Below, piece after piece: positions 51,445 to 59,678 of a stretch of 64,000 nucleotides of DNA. Numbering within the stretch: position 1 is the first letter of the stretch; the number at the start of each line of letters is the position of its first letter. The notes below the pieces were generated by a model. That model searched no databases and was not told where the DNA came from. It saw only the letters and a list, made by a program, of their open reading frames with translations. The stretch lies in assembly GCF_928381405.1 (NCBI RefSeq), contig NZ_CAKMSB010000013.1:1-64000 (forward strand). Reading direction: 5' to 3'. The translations under genes and the position numbers were made by a program. This stretch comes from Rothia nasisuis. GTDB taxonomy: Bacteria; Actinomycetota; Actinomycetes; Actinomycetales; Micrococcaceae.

Positions 51445-53601
51445 CTAACGTTTCTTCTGGGCGGCGTCCTGTTCTGCGAGCCGGGCAAACATGTCGTTGT
51501 AGGCGTTGAGTTCAGCGTCCCCGTCCCGCTCGGCCTGCCGGTCAATACGTTTTTGCACCTTTCGATCATTCATCGACCACTGCACCGCAACGGCCACCGC
51601 AATAATCATGGTGGGTATTTCACCGATGGCCCACATGAGCGAACCTCCCAGCTTCTGGTCCTCAAGGGCAGGCAACCCCCAGGGGCGGCCCAGGTTTCCG
51701 AACCAGGAGGCCTGCAACAGGGTGTCCATCTGCATGATTGCGATACCCACAAAGGCGTGATAGCCCAGGGTCGCGATAATCATAATGAGTCGCATGGGGT
51801 AGGCCGGGCGGTGGGGAATCGGGTCAATACCGATGAGTACCAGGCTGAAGATGTAACCGGTAATCAAGAAGTGAATCAGCATGAACTCGTGGCCCACGTG
51901 GTAGGTGAGCATGACCCCAAAGAGCGGGGTGAAATAAACCAGCACAATAGAACCCGCAAAGTTCACGGCCGCAAAGATGGGGTGAGTTATCACCCTAGAC
52001 CAGCCCGAGTGCACCAGCCGCAGAATCCACTCGCGGGGGCCACGAGTGCCGTCCTGGCGGGGTTCCAGGGCCCGCAGTAGCAGGGTGACGGGGGCGCCCA
52101 GCACCAGAAAGATAGGGCACACCATGGTCAGCAGCATGTGCTCCACCATGTGCACCGAGAATAGCACCCGCGAGTAGACGGTCAGGGCGCCGCAGGTGAT
52201 GTAGAGCAGCACCAGCAGACCAAAGAACCAGGACGCCGCGCGGGCCAGCTGCCAGGTGCCCCCGGCAGTGCGCACCTTGAGCAGGGCCCACAGGTAGGCA
52301 AAGCCTGCACAGGCGATAAAGGCGACCCAGAACCAGTCAAACCGCCACTGGGTAAACCACTCGGCAACGTGAGGTTCGGGCGGCATATCGTAGAGGGTGA
52401 TAATGCGGACGGGCTCAGCCCCGGCCTCCAGGGTCTCAGGGGCAGGTGGTGGGGTGCGCGAGAGAGAGACAGCCAGGCCGCTGGTGAAACCCATGATGAC
52501 CATTTCGCAGGCAACGGCGTACCAGAGCCCCCGCACAGCTGTTACCGCTCCCGACTGCATCATCGGTATCAGGCGCAGCCGGTGTACCGCGCCAAAGGCC
52601 CCCAAAACCAGGGTGAGAGTCAGTTTGGTGAGCACCAGGGAGCCATAGGCGGTAGTGAGAAGCTCTTCCAGTGTATTGAGCCGCACCAGCGCGTTGATAG
52701 CCCCTGAAAGCACCACCAGCACAAAACCAAAGAGGGCCAGAGTCGAGTAGCGGCGCAGCACCACCACCGCCAGGGGGGCTCGGCGGGAGGAGGCCGTGTG
52801 CTCACCGCGCTGCCCCTCGGGCAGGGTGCCGGTACCGGCGTCCTGCCGTGAAATCTCGCGGGAGATGAAGGTGAGAGTCAGCAGCCCGCCGCACCAGATT
52901 GCTACACCCAGAATGTGTAGACCCAGAGAGTTGACAGCACCCATGTGGTCATCGCCGCCCGAGGAGTGCCCGCCCAGCGCCATAGCAACGATACCCACCA
53001 GGCTGCACCCCAGGGTCAGGAGCAGACCGGTCAGCGAGCGCACCGCAAAGACCAGGGTCGCCACGGTGGCCGCCACAATGATGCTCGTTGCCTCCTGCTT
53101 ACCCGAATCAATAGTGGTGATATATGTGATGAGCTCCGAGGTGTAGTCAGAGCCCCCGGTCGGGGACCTCCCCGAGATATCGGAGTAGCTAAAAATCAGC
53201 ACGCCGATAGCGGCGATAGTCCAGGTAATAGCGGAGGCGGACGCCAGCGTCAGGGTACGGGTAAAGGCCGGGTGCTCGGTGCGGCGCAGGTTTTTCTCGC
53301 GAGCGGCTGCATCGGTAGGGTGGGCCATGTTGACGTTGGTTCGGCCCCGAGCCGAGTCTATAAAACGCGGCACCAGCCCCAGGGCAAAGATGATAGAGCC
53401 CATGGTCGCAGCCATCGCGGCGTTGTGCAGGGCCTCTGCAAGCGGTAGGCCCCAGCGCACCGCCGCGCCGGCATCTGCCAGGTCTGTGCCTGCGTTGGTG
53501 CCGGTAGCGGCCAGGCTGACGACCAGGGCCAAGAGAGAGGCCGCTGGGAAGGCCCACACCCAGGTGCCGTTGAGCCCTCGCTGTGTCTCATGTGCTGCCA
53601 T
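51445..53601 (-). CDS. CopD-CtaG fusion (copper resistance/cytochrome oxidase assembly)
   Basis: A 718-aa membrane protein with about 14 helices. The N-terminal half (helices within 1-400) resembles CopD, a copper-import membrane protein (HILGVAIWCGGLLTLTFIS, LVLTKLTLTLVLGAFGAVHR). The C-terminal half (about 425-690) is a caa3-type CtaG domain with conserved HMVEHMLLTMVCPIFLVLGAP and HVGHEFMLIHFLITGY, a family that assembles cytochrome c oxidase copper. AAGGTAAAC precedes ATG 53601. The gene downstream encodes a Dyp peroxidase. Fused CopD-CtaG proteins are known in actinobacteria. Confidence 0.92.
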   Translation of the reverse strand: MAAHETQRGLNGTWVWAFPAASLLALVVSLAATGTNAGTDLADAGAAVRWGLPLAEALHNAAMAATMGSIIFALGLVPRFIDSARGRTNVNMAHPTDAAAREKNLRRTEHPAFTRTLTLASASAITWTIAAIGVLIFSYSDISGRSPTGGSDYTSELITYITTIDSGKQEATSIIVAATVATLVFAVRSLTGLLLTLGCSLVGIVAMALGGHSSGGDDHMGAVNSLGLHILGVAIWCGGLLTLTFISREISRQDAGTGTLPEGQRGEHTASSRRAPLAVVVLRRYSTLALFGFVLVVLSGAINALVRLNTLEELLTTAYGSLVLTKLTLTLVLGAFGAVHRLRLIPMMQSGAVTAVRGLWYAVACEMVIMGFTSGLAVSLSRTPPPAPETLEAGAEPVRIITLYDMPPEPHVAEWFTQWRFDWFWVAFIACAGFAYLWALLKVRTAGGTWQLARAASWFFGLLVLLYITCGALTVYSRVLFSVHMVEHMLLTMVCPIFLVLGAPVTLLLRALEPRQDGTRGPREWILRLVHSGWSRVITHPIFAAVNFAGSIVLVYFTPLFGVMLTYHVGHEFMLIHFLITGYIFSLVLIGIDPIPHRPAYPMRLIMIIATLGYHAFVGIAIMQMDTLLQASWFGNLGRPWGLPALEDQKLGGSLMWAIGEIPTMIIAVAVAVQWSMNDRKVQKRIDRQAERDGDAELNAYNDMFARLAEQDAAQKKR

Positions 53602-53700
53602 GTGTTTACCTTATGTTTCGATTCTGACCTGTGTGTCTGCTGTATACCTCTAGCGCGGGAGGCGCGTACCGTCTCCCGCGCCCCTTGCGTAACCGAGCCC

Positions 53701-55023
53701 TCACTCTGCGAAAAGCCCCTCACCTACGAACCCGCCTTCACTGGCGCCTGCGGGAATCGCGAAGACTGCGGAGCCGATGGGCACCGTCCAAGTGTTGAGC
53801 ATATCGAGCTCAGCCAGACGCTGCTGAATGGGCACGAACTGTTTTACGGGGTCAGCCTGGTAGGAGCAGAAAATCAGCCCGGTAGAGCTCACTCCCCCGT
53901 CGGTCTCAAAGTGCCCCGAGAAGCCTGAGGCATTATGCACCGGCAGGTCGTAGTTGTAGCCGCGGCGCAGGATCTGCTCTACCCGGTTCTGGGCGGCAGC
54001 CCGGCGGATGTGGGCATAGGGGGCAATGACGTCAAACCCCAGCTCGTTGGTGGCTGAGAGGTCGGCGGGATCCCGTTCGTTCACACCGGTGAGCGGGGCA
54101 CCATTCGTCAGGTTGCGGCCCACGGCATCCTCACGGGCGGGCCGGTCTGCCTGGTCCCAGGTGTCTAGGTTCATGTGGATGCGGCGAATAACCAGGGAGG
54201 TGCCGCCTTCTTCCCAGGGGGTAAGCGCATCGTGCTGGCCCCACACGTAGGCGTCCATGGTGGTGTCAGCGGTGGAGGGGTTGACGGTGCCGTCAACCTG
54301 CCCGAAGAGGTTGCGCATGGTCATGCCGTCCGGTTCACTACCGTAGGCTCTGCGGAAGCCTTCTTGCACCCAGCGTACCGAGCCGAAGGTGCGAATATTT
54401 TTGAGAAGCACGCGCTGAGCGTGGGCCAGGGTGAAGCGGTCGGAACAGCACAGTTGCAGCAGGAGGTCGCCGTCGTTCCACTGAGCTTGGAGCTGGTCTA
54501 TCTGTTCGAAGGCGGGTAGGGGCCTCAGCCAGGAGGGTTTTTTTCCGGGTGCGACGATCTCGAAGATGCGGGCACCAAAGCCGAAAGTGACGGTGAGGTT
54601 GGCCGGAACGGTGGCTAGTTCTGGTTCCTGGTCGGTGATGGGGGCACGCCCGTCGGTGAGGCGGGCGGCGTCTGCGGTGAGCACGCGCAAGAGGCGGCGC
54701 ACCCCGTCACGGTCTATGGCGCTGTTCAGGTCAACGGCGATGAAGACGCCGTAGGTGGGAGGTGGGGTATCGATTCCTGCCTGGCGGGGGCCGTAGAAGG
54801 GGACGCGGGCGCCCTGCAAGGGAGGCGCGGCTGGTCCTTCTCCCCCGGTGTTCATAGCCCCGGCAGCATACTGGCTAGCCAGGGTGGCAGCGGCTCCGGT
54901 GCCGACTCCGAGTGCCCCGGCGAGAGCTACACGCCGGCTGGTGCCCCTGGGCTGCTGGGTAGGTTGGCTGTGTTGGGCACCGCTCAGGGCCCGGTCAAGA
55001 TCTTCTTCAAATGAGCTGGTCAT
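53701..55023 (-). CDS. Tat-exported Dyp-type peroxidase (EfeB/deferrochelatase-like)
   Basis: A 440-aa haem peroxidase. The Tat signal has Arg30-Arg31 in GTSRRVALAGALG. The Dyp motif GQVDGT lies near residue 240, and the RRIHMNLDTWDQ, DPADLSATNELGFDVIAPYAHIRRA and FSGHFETDGGVSSTGLIF blocks are conserved. EfeB-type enzymes oxidise substrates with hydrogen peroxide and may release iron from haem; here the neighbours are copper genes, so it may act in oxidative protection around cytochrome oxidase. GAAGGAAAC precedes ATG 55023. Confidence 0.93.
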   Translation of the reverse strand: MTSSFEEDLDRALSGAQHSQPTQQPRGTSRRVALAGALGVGTGAAATLASQYAAGAMNTGGEGPAAPPLQGARVPFYGPRQAGIDTPPPTYGVFIAVDLNSAIDRDGVRRLLRVLTADAARLTDGRAPITDQEPELATVPANLTVTFGFGARIFEIVAPGKKPSWLRPLPAFEQIDQLQAQWNDGDLLLQLCCSDRFTLAHAQRVLLKNIRTFGSVRWVQEGFRRAYGSEPDGMTMRNLFGQVDGTVNPSTADTTMDAYVWGQHDALTPWEEGGTSLVIRRIHMNLDTWDQADRPAREDAVGRNLTNGAPLTGVNERDPADLSATNELGFDVIAPYAHIRRAAAQNRVEQILRRGYNYDLPVHNASGFSGHFETDGGVSSTGLIFCSYQADPVKQFVPIQQRLAELDMLNTWTVPIGSAVFAIPAGASEGGFVGEGLFAE

Positions 55024-55098
55024 GCTGTTTCCTTCGAAGGCCCTGCCCGAAAGGCCTTGAGTAGGCGTTCTGGGCAGGGCGATGCTACTGGCAGTGAG

Positions 55099-55755
55099 TC
55101 AGCGAGTTGAGGAGCACTGGGGCAAGGTGGCTGCGGAGCTGGCGTCACCGCTGTGGCCCATATGCATGGAATGGTCTGCCATGTCAGCTGACTCCGAGGC
55201 TGGGCTGCTGGCCTCACCGGGAGCATATTCTTCCTGGGCCCCGGCGTAATCACGCACCTCAGCTTCGAAGCTGAAGTCCCCTGCGCTGGTGGTGAGTGTG
55301 ATGGTTTCGGTGGTGCCCGCTGCCAGGGAGCAGGTCATGCCCATGAGCATAATGTGGTCTCCACCGGGAGCCAGGTCCAGGCTTGCGCCGGGTTCGAGGG
55401 TGAACCCACCCTCAATCTTTTTCATGGTGCTGGTTCCGGTGCCCGGGTCAATTTCTGTGGTGTGAAGTTCAACCGTGCCCGCATGGGCTGCACTGGCCCC
55501 GTTGACGGTAATGGGCGCATCTGTGGTGTTGGTCAGGGTAGCGAAAGCTCCGGTCATATCGCTGGAGTTGGCTTTGACCCAGGCTTCTGCCACGGTCAGA
55601 CCGGTAGAGCTGGAGGAGCTGGCCGAAGCAGACGCACCTGCGCCGCTACTACTGTCAGCCGAGGTGTCTGAGCTGGTTGCTCCGCAGGCGCTCATGGCTA
55701 GCAGGGTTACTGCAGCCAGCGTGGTCAGACGGAGGGGTGACTGTGCTAATGACAT
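55099..55755 (-). CDS. Copper chaperone PCu(A)C with His/Met-rich tail
   Basis: A 218-aa lipoprotein-like protein. The signal ends in AMSACG, a partial lipobox (Cys24). The PCu(A)C domain has the copper site His-(N)-Met and HxM: GTVELHTTEID with later MKKIEGGFTLEPGASL and GDHIMLMGM. It delivers Cu(I) to the cytochrome oxidase CuA site. The C-terminus adds an unusual Met/His-rich stretch (DHSMHMGHSG). ATG 55755 is two bases beyond the stop of copC, so they are coupled. Confidence 0.9.
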   Translation of the reverse strand: MSLAQSPLRLTTLAAVTLLAMSACGATSSDTSADSSSGAGASASASSSSSTGLTVAEAWVKANSSDMTGAFATLTNTTDAPITVNGASAAHAGTVELHTTEIDPGTGTSTMKKIEGGFTLEPGASLDLAPGGDHIMLMGMTCSLAAGTTETITLTTSAGDFSFEAEVRDYAGAQEEYAPGEASSPASESADMADHSMHMGHSGDASSAATLPQCSSTR

Positions 55756-55757
55756 GG

Positions 55758-56339
55758 CTACTTGGCCCCCCTGTTCTTGAGTACGACGGTGAGCACCGAA
55801 CCCAGGGCAGCTACAGCGACCAGGCCAAGCACTATTTTCAGGGGCATCGGTAGGCCGCCGGTGGCCTGGCTGACGGGGTCGGTGTCCGCGCTACTCGTAG
55901 ACGCACTATCGGTGTTTTCGGCAGACGGCTCGGCTGAGGCTGTTGCTGCCGAGGCGTCTCCCACGGTGTAAGTGAAGGTTCCCTGAATAGGGTGACCATC
56001 TGATGAGACGACACGCCAGGTAACCGTATACGTGCCTTCAGCCGCTGAGGTTGACAGGGGCTGCCTGATAGCGGTGCCGTCTATTTCGGGGTCACCGCTG
56101 GTGACACTGTCACCTGCGGCATTGGTCACGCGCACCTGGTTTGCGCCGTCTACGTCCATGATGTCGCCGCTGTAGGTGAGTTCAAGTTCGGCGGGGGCTT
56201 GAGCCAAGGTAGAGCCGTCTGCGGGGTTGGTAGCTAGCAGTTCGTCGTGTGCCTGGGCGGGATTGGCACCAAGCAGGGTGGCTGCTGCGACCGCGCCGGT
56301 GGCGGCGAGGGTGCGCAGACGAGTGCCTGAGGTTTTCAT
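55758..56339 (-). CDS. CopC-domain copper-binding membrane protein
   Basis: A 193-aa protein: signal peptide (1-30, cleaved at AQA-HDELL so His is the first mature residue, a known copper ligand), CopC domain (31-128, with SDGHPIQGTFTYTV containing the second copper-binding Asp/His), Ser/Ala-rich spacer, and a C-terminal helix (about 167-186) ending in basic KNRGAK. This matches actinobacterial CopC/YcnJ-like proteins. ACAAGGACGAAC precedes ATG 56339. Confidence 0.93.
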   Translation of the reverse strand: MKTSGTRLRTLAATGAVAAATLLGANPAQAHDELLATNPADGSTLAQAPAELELTYSGDIMDVDGANQVRVTNAAGDSVTSGDPEIDGTAIRQPLSTSAAEGTYTVTWRVVSSDGHPIQGTFTYTVGDASAATASAEPSAENTDSASTSSADTDPVSQATGGLPMPLKIVLGLVAVAALGSVLTVVLKNRGAK

Positions 56340-56375
56340 TGTTCGTCCTTGTGTTGAGATGAAATGTGATGCGGT

Positions 56376-56978
56376 TTAGGTCAGCACAGGGACGGGTGGG
56401 CCGCGGGTAATTCGGCCTGTTCCACGGAGTGTGGTGGTGAGGGCTTGCACGCGGGTGTCTACCGGCTGGGTTGGCACCTGCCAGCAGGGGGCGGGTGTGG
56501 GAGGCGTGAGCGCTAGACGGATCTGGCGGAGCAGTGCCCCTAGGAGGCGCACCAGTTGCTCGCCGTAGGCTAGGAACGCAAAGGTGAGGGCCGCTGCGAC
56601 GGTGTGGGCAACCCACATGAGGGGCCCGGCCTGGGTGGCTGGTTCGAGAGCGGGCTGTAGCGCTACGGCTGTACCCGGCGCCCCGCCGGGAGCCAGATGG
56701 TGGGTGTGGGTGCCCGTGCCGCTGCTGGTGAGCGGGTGCCCTTGGCTGTAGAGGGTGTGGAGGGCTCCCTGACCGACCGCCACGCCGGTAGCTAGCGAGG
56801 TTGTGGGGAGTTTGAGCCGGTTCAGCCCCAGCGTCAGCAGGGCTGCCAGAGAGGTTGCCAGGGCGAGGACGAGCGGGTGCGGTGCGTGCCCGCCGGCGGC
56901 AAGGTGCAAGAGGGCACCGGTGCCCGTGGCTGTGATAGCAACAGCCCAGGCGCGAAGCAACTGGTGGCCTCGGCTCAT
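56376..56978 (-). CDS. Hypothetical membrane protein of the copper cluster
   Basis: A 200-aa protein with about four hydrophobic helices (7-27, 34-54, 56-76, 118-140) and histidine-containing loops (QGHPLTS, THTHHLAPGG). No family is recognised. GGGGAGG precedes ATG 56978, a good ribosome-binding site. It lies 37 bases upstream of copC on the same strand and is likely the first gene of the copper unit. Confidence 0.72.
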   Translation of the reverse strand: MSRGHQLLRAWAVAITATGTGALLHLAAGGHAPHPLVLALATSLAALLTLGLNRLKLPTTSLATGVAVGQGALHTLYSQGHPLTSSGTGTHTHHLAPGGAPGTAVALQPALEPATQAGPLMWVAHTVAAALTFAFLAYGEQLVRLLGALLRQIRLALTPPTPAPCWQVPTQPVDTRVQALTTTLRGTGRITRGPPVPVLT

Positions 56979-57089
56979 GGCGCCTCCCCTCTTCGTGTGT
57001 TGCCTTGTACTACCCGCCCATTATCGCATAGCTGGTAGCAGGCGTCCTGCCGCTCTCATCGTGATTCCAGCTCCTTTGAGGGCACAGTA

Positions 57090-57117
57090 AAAGGGCCACC
57101 CCGTGGGGTGGCCCTTT
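57090..57117 (-). terminator. Terminator of the hup gene
   Basis: A 13-bp perfect stem (AAAGGGCCACCCC with GGGGTGGCCCTTT, GT loop) lies 17 bases past the stop codon; TTACTG follows on the minus strand. Confidence 0.85.
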
Positions 57118-57133
57118 AAAGTCTGCCCGAGAG

Positions 57134-57421
57134 TTACTTCTTGGTGGAGACTGCTGCCTTCAGCTTGGAACCTGCAGTCAGCTTGACACCGTGGCCTGCG
57201 GGAATCTGAATGGTTTCGCCGGTCTGCGGGTTGCGGCCGGTGCGGGCTGCACGGTCAGTGCGCTCAATTGCCATCCAGCCGGGGATGGTGATTTTCTCGC
57301 CCTTAGCAACGGATGCTTCGAAGACCTGGAACAGTGCGTCGAGCACACCGTTCACTGCTGCCTGGCTGGTGCCAGCCTTCTCTGCTACCTCTGCAACGAG
57401 TTCGCTACGGTTCTTAGCCAT
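57134..57421 (-). CDS. hup: HU-family DNA-binding protein
   Basis: A 95-aa nucleoid protein (MAKNRSELVAEVAEKAGTSQ), with the family signature around GFxx replaced by GWMAIERTDRAARTGRNPQTGETIQIPAG. It bends and compacts DNA. CAAAAGGAG precedes ATG 57421. It lacks the long Lys-rich tail found in some actinobacterial HU proteins. Confidence 0.96.
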   Translation of the reverse strand: MAKNRSELVAEVAEKAGTSQAAVNGVLDALFQVFEASVAKGEKITIPGWMAIERTDRAARTGRNPQTGETIQIPAGHGVKLTAGSKLKAAVSTKK

Positions 57422-57495
57422 GAATGCTCCTTTTGAGACTTTTAGTTAGTGACTGAGTTAGCCCTACTGACAAGGCTAACCATATCAGCTACAGA

Positions 57496-57801
57496 TTACC
57501 AGCTCGACTTGGTAACACCGGGTAATTCGCCACGGTGTGCCATCTCGCGGAAGCGCACACGTGAAATGCCGAACTTCTGGAAGGTACCGCGGGGGCGGCC
57601 GTCAATCTGGTCGCGGTTGCGGACGCGGACGGGTGAAGCGTTGCGGGGTAGCTTCTGCAGGCCCACGCGGGCTGCTTCACGCTCCTCGGGGCTTGCGTTC
57701 TCGTCAACCAGGGTCTTCTTCAGTTCTAGTCGCTTTTCAGCGTAGCGTGCAACGATGACCTTGCGCTGTTCGTTGCGAGCGATCTTGGACTTCTTCGCCA
57801 T
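57496..57801 (-). CDS. rpsN: 30S ribosomal protein S14, zinc-free paralogue
   Basis: A 101-aa S14 without CxxC zinc motifs ([17 protein letters not shown]; end GVTKSSW). It is the cysteine-free type that in mycobacteria is made in low zinc. The ATG lies two bases past the rpmG stop codon; rpmB-rpmG-rpsN form one operon. Confidence 0.96.
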   Translation of the reverse strand: MAKKSKIARNEQRKVIVARYAEKRLELKKTLVDENASPEEREAARVGLQKLPRNASPVRVRNRDQIDGRPRGTFQKFGISRVRFREMAHRGELPGVTKSSW

Positions 57802-57803
57802 TC

Positions 57804-57974
57804 CTAGCGCTCCTCTCGGAAGTCAACGTGCTTGCGGACAACGGGATCGTATTTTTTGAGAACCATACGATCGGGGTTGTTACGGCGGTTCTTACGGGTG
57901 ACGTAAGTGTAGCCGGTGCCCGCAGTGGACTTAAGTTTGATGATAGGACGGACGTCCTTAGCCTTTGATGCCAT
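57804..57974 (-). CDS. rpmG: 50S ribosomal protein L33, zinc-free paralogue
   Basis: A 56-aa L33 ([20 protein letters not shown]; end VDFREER). No cysteine is present. The reading frame, with ATG 57974 and TAG at 57804-57806, was translated by hand because it is short. It lies two bases after the rpmB stop and two before the rpsN start. Confidence 0.95.
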   Translation of the reverse strand: MASKAKDVRPIIKLKSTAGTGYTYVTRKNRRNNPDRMVLKKYDPVVRKHVDFREER

Positions 57975-57976
57975 GT

Positions 57977-58213
57977 TTAGATCTTCTCTCCGCGTGCAAG
58001 GATGTCTGCAACTACTGCGTCGATACCGCGTGCATCGATAACCTTGATGCCCTTTGCAGAGACGTTCAGGGTTACGTTGCGACGAAGCGAGGGCACGTAG
58101 TACTTCTTCTTCTGGACGTTCGGGTCGAAACGGCGCTTGTTGCGACGGTGCGAGTGCGAAATGCTGTGTCCAAAGCCGGGAACAGCTCCGGTCACCTGGC
58201 AGACAGCTGCCAT
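57977..58213 (-). CDS. rpmB: 50S ribosomal protein L28
   Basis: A 78-aa L28 ([20 protein letters not shown]; end DILARGEKI). Only one cysteine is present, so it has no zinc motif. GGAGGAGA precedes ATG 58213; the frame extends 30 codons upstream without a site. It is the first gene of the operon and has a long leader. Confidence 0.95.
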   Translation of the reverse strand: MAAVCQVTGAVPGFGHSISHSHRRNKRRFDPNVQKKKYYVPSLRRNVTLNVSAKGIKVIDARGIDAVVADILARGEKI

Positions 58214-58767
58214 AGTTTTCTCCTCCAAATGTTGACGAAATGACGGTACGCAGTTGGTGTTCGGCAACCTGGGCTGGCCGATCAGCAATGGGCGTCCCGT
58301 CACCTATAGGTAGAGCACCGGGTTATTCTCCAAGGCTAGAGTGTGTGAGACTCGCCATCGGGTGAGAGACCGACGTGAATCCCCGCCGCAGGAAAAACGG
58401 TGAAGCTTAGGTGTGCGAGAGGTGTTGCCACCACTACGAACAGCCTTAAATTCTAGGTAATTACGGGATACCACGCAACCTTTAAACCCAATAAAAAGCT
58501 TGCGGTAACCGGTGCTAGGGCTACCCGCTCCGGTGTGCGCAAGCTACTCATCAGGGGTCTTTTGTGCGTTTTAACCTTACCGTTGATTTTACCGGTTATC
58601 TTACTTTTCGCAAGTCATAGTGGGCTTTATTCCGGGGTTTTTGGCGCGCTCCGCCGGGGCTAACTGCGGGCGCCCACCCCGTTAACATTGGCGAACAGCG
58701 CGCATATCTGTGTGAATGTGGTGTTAACGACTTAATTTTACGACCGGTTCAACACCTACCGGGAGGC
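58214..58767. other. 554-bp non-coding gap: rpmB leader and terminator of the GDSL gene
   Basis: No coding frame is supported. It includes a strong minus-strand hairpin terminator (58497-58545) that probably ends the GDSL hydrolase transcript. The 280 bases nearer to rpmB contain several GC-rich complementary segments and may form a structured leader. No Zur-like box (TGAAAATNATTTTCA) was recognised. A degenerate tRNA-like stretch around 58300-58350 does not fold as a tRNA. Confidence 0.5.
58497..58545 (-). terminator. Complex intrinsic terminator
   Basis: AGCTTGCG (58497-58504) pairs with CGCAAGCT (58538-58545), with inner ACCGG/CCGGT arms. On the minus strand TTTTTATT follows directly. It lies about 220 bases after the GDSL hydrolase stop codon. 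Confidence 0.7.
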
Positions 58768-59571
58768 TCAGGCACCCTCGGGCAGCACATCAAACCGTGT
58801 CAGTTCAGGGTACTTGGGGCTGATATTGTCGCCCGAGCTAGTACCGCGCAGGCGACGGCCAATCCAGGGAACCACGAACTCACGGGCCCATTTGGCGTTA
58901 TCGAGAGCCTCTTGAACACGGTTTTTGCGCTGGGCATCAGGAATCACAGGGTCCCCAATCTGAATATTCTCGGCGCTCAGGGTTTCAAGTACCCTGCGGG
59001 CAACCAAGGTGTGCCCGGCAGCGTTCATGTGCAGGCGGTCAGGTGCCCAAAACCGCAGGTCGCGGAGTTCGCGCATACGCCAGTAATCAACGATGGTCAC
59101 GCCTCGTTCCTCCGCCACCTCGCGCAGTAGCTCGTTGAAGAGGGCAACGCGGCCGCGGTTACCGCTGAAAAAGCCCTTGGGGCCGGGGTCAAAGCCGGTC
59201 AAGGTAAAGACCTCAATACCCTCATCGCGCAGGGTTTTCACAGCCTCATCGTAGCGGGCTATCAGCCGGTCAGCGTCAAAACTCGGGCGCAGGGCATCGT
59301 TACCACCACCGATGAAGGAGACCAGGTTGGGTTTGAGGTCGATGGCGGCTTCGAGTTGCTCTTCGATAATGGGAGTCAGTAGACGCCCACGAATAGCCAG
59401 GTTAGCGTAACGGGCTTGAGGGTCAGCCAGCATGAACTGCTCAGCGATGCGGTCGGCCCAACCCCGCACCCCGTTGGGGCGGTCGGGGGCATCGTCGCCG
59501 ACGCCTTCACTGAGGGAGTCGCCGAGGGCTACATAGCGGATAGATTCGTCTCGTCCAAGGACCGAGATCAT
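58768..59571 (-). CDS. SGNH/GDSL hydrolase
   Basis: A 267-aa esterase/lipase of the SGNH fold. The catalytic Ser is in VALGDSLSEG; the block II Gly lies near NLAIRGRLL; GGGNDALRP is block III; the Asp/His pair is DRLHMNAAGH. There is no signal peptide, so it is probably cytosolic. The start ATG 59571 has GAAAGG about ten bases upstream. The substrate is unknown. It is separated from the SIP gene by about 107 bases. Confidence 0.9.
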   Translation of the reverse strand: MISVLGRDESIRYVALGDSLSEGVGDDAPDRPNGVRGWADRIAEQFMLADPQARYANLAIRGRLLTPIIEEQLEAAIDLKPNLVSFIGGGNDALRPSFDADRLIARYDEAVKTLRDEGIEVFTLTGFDPGPKGFFSGNRGRVALFNELLREVAEERGVTIVDYWRMRELRDLRFWAPDRLHMNAAGHTLVARRVLETLSAENIQIGDPVIPDAQRKNRVQEALDNAKWAREFVVPWIGRRLRGTSSGDNISPKYPELTRFDVLPEGA

Positions 59572-59678
59572 AGCGGACTAGGCCTTTCGGTTGGCGGTGC
59601 TACTATCAATCAACTCTACTCCGCCCTCAAAATCACAGGCGTTAATGAAGAATGCCAGCTAGCACACATTGAGGGGAG

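Noticed and set aside
58300-58350. tRNA-like stretch (GGTAGAGCACCGG)
   Set aside because: It resembles a tRNA D-arm, but no matching GCTC arm, anticodon stem, T-arm or acceptor stem can be formed around it.
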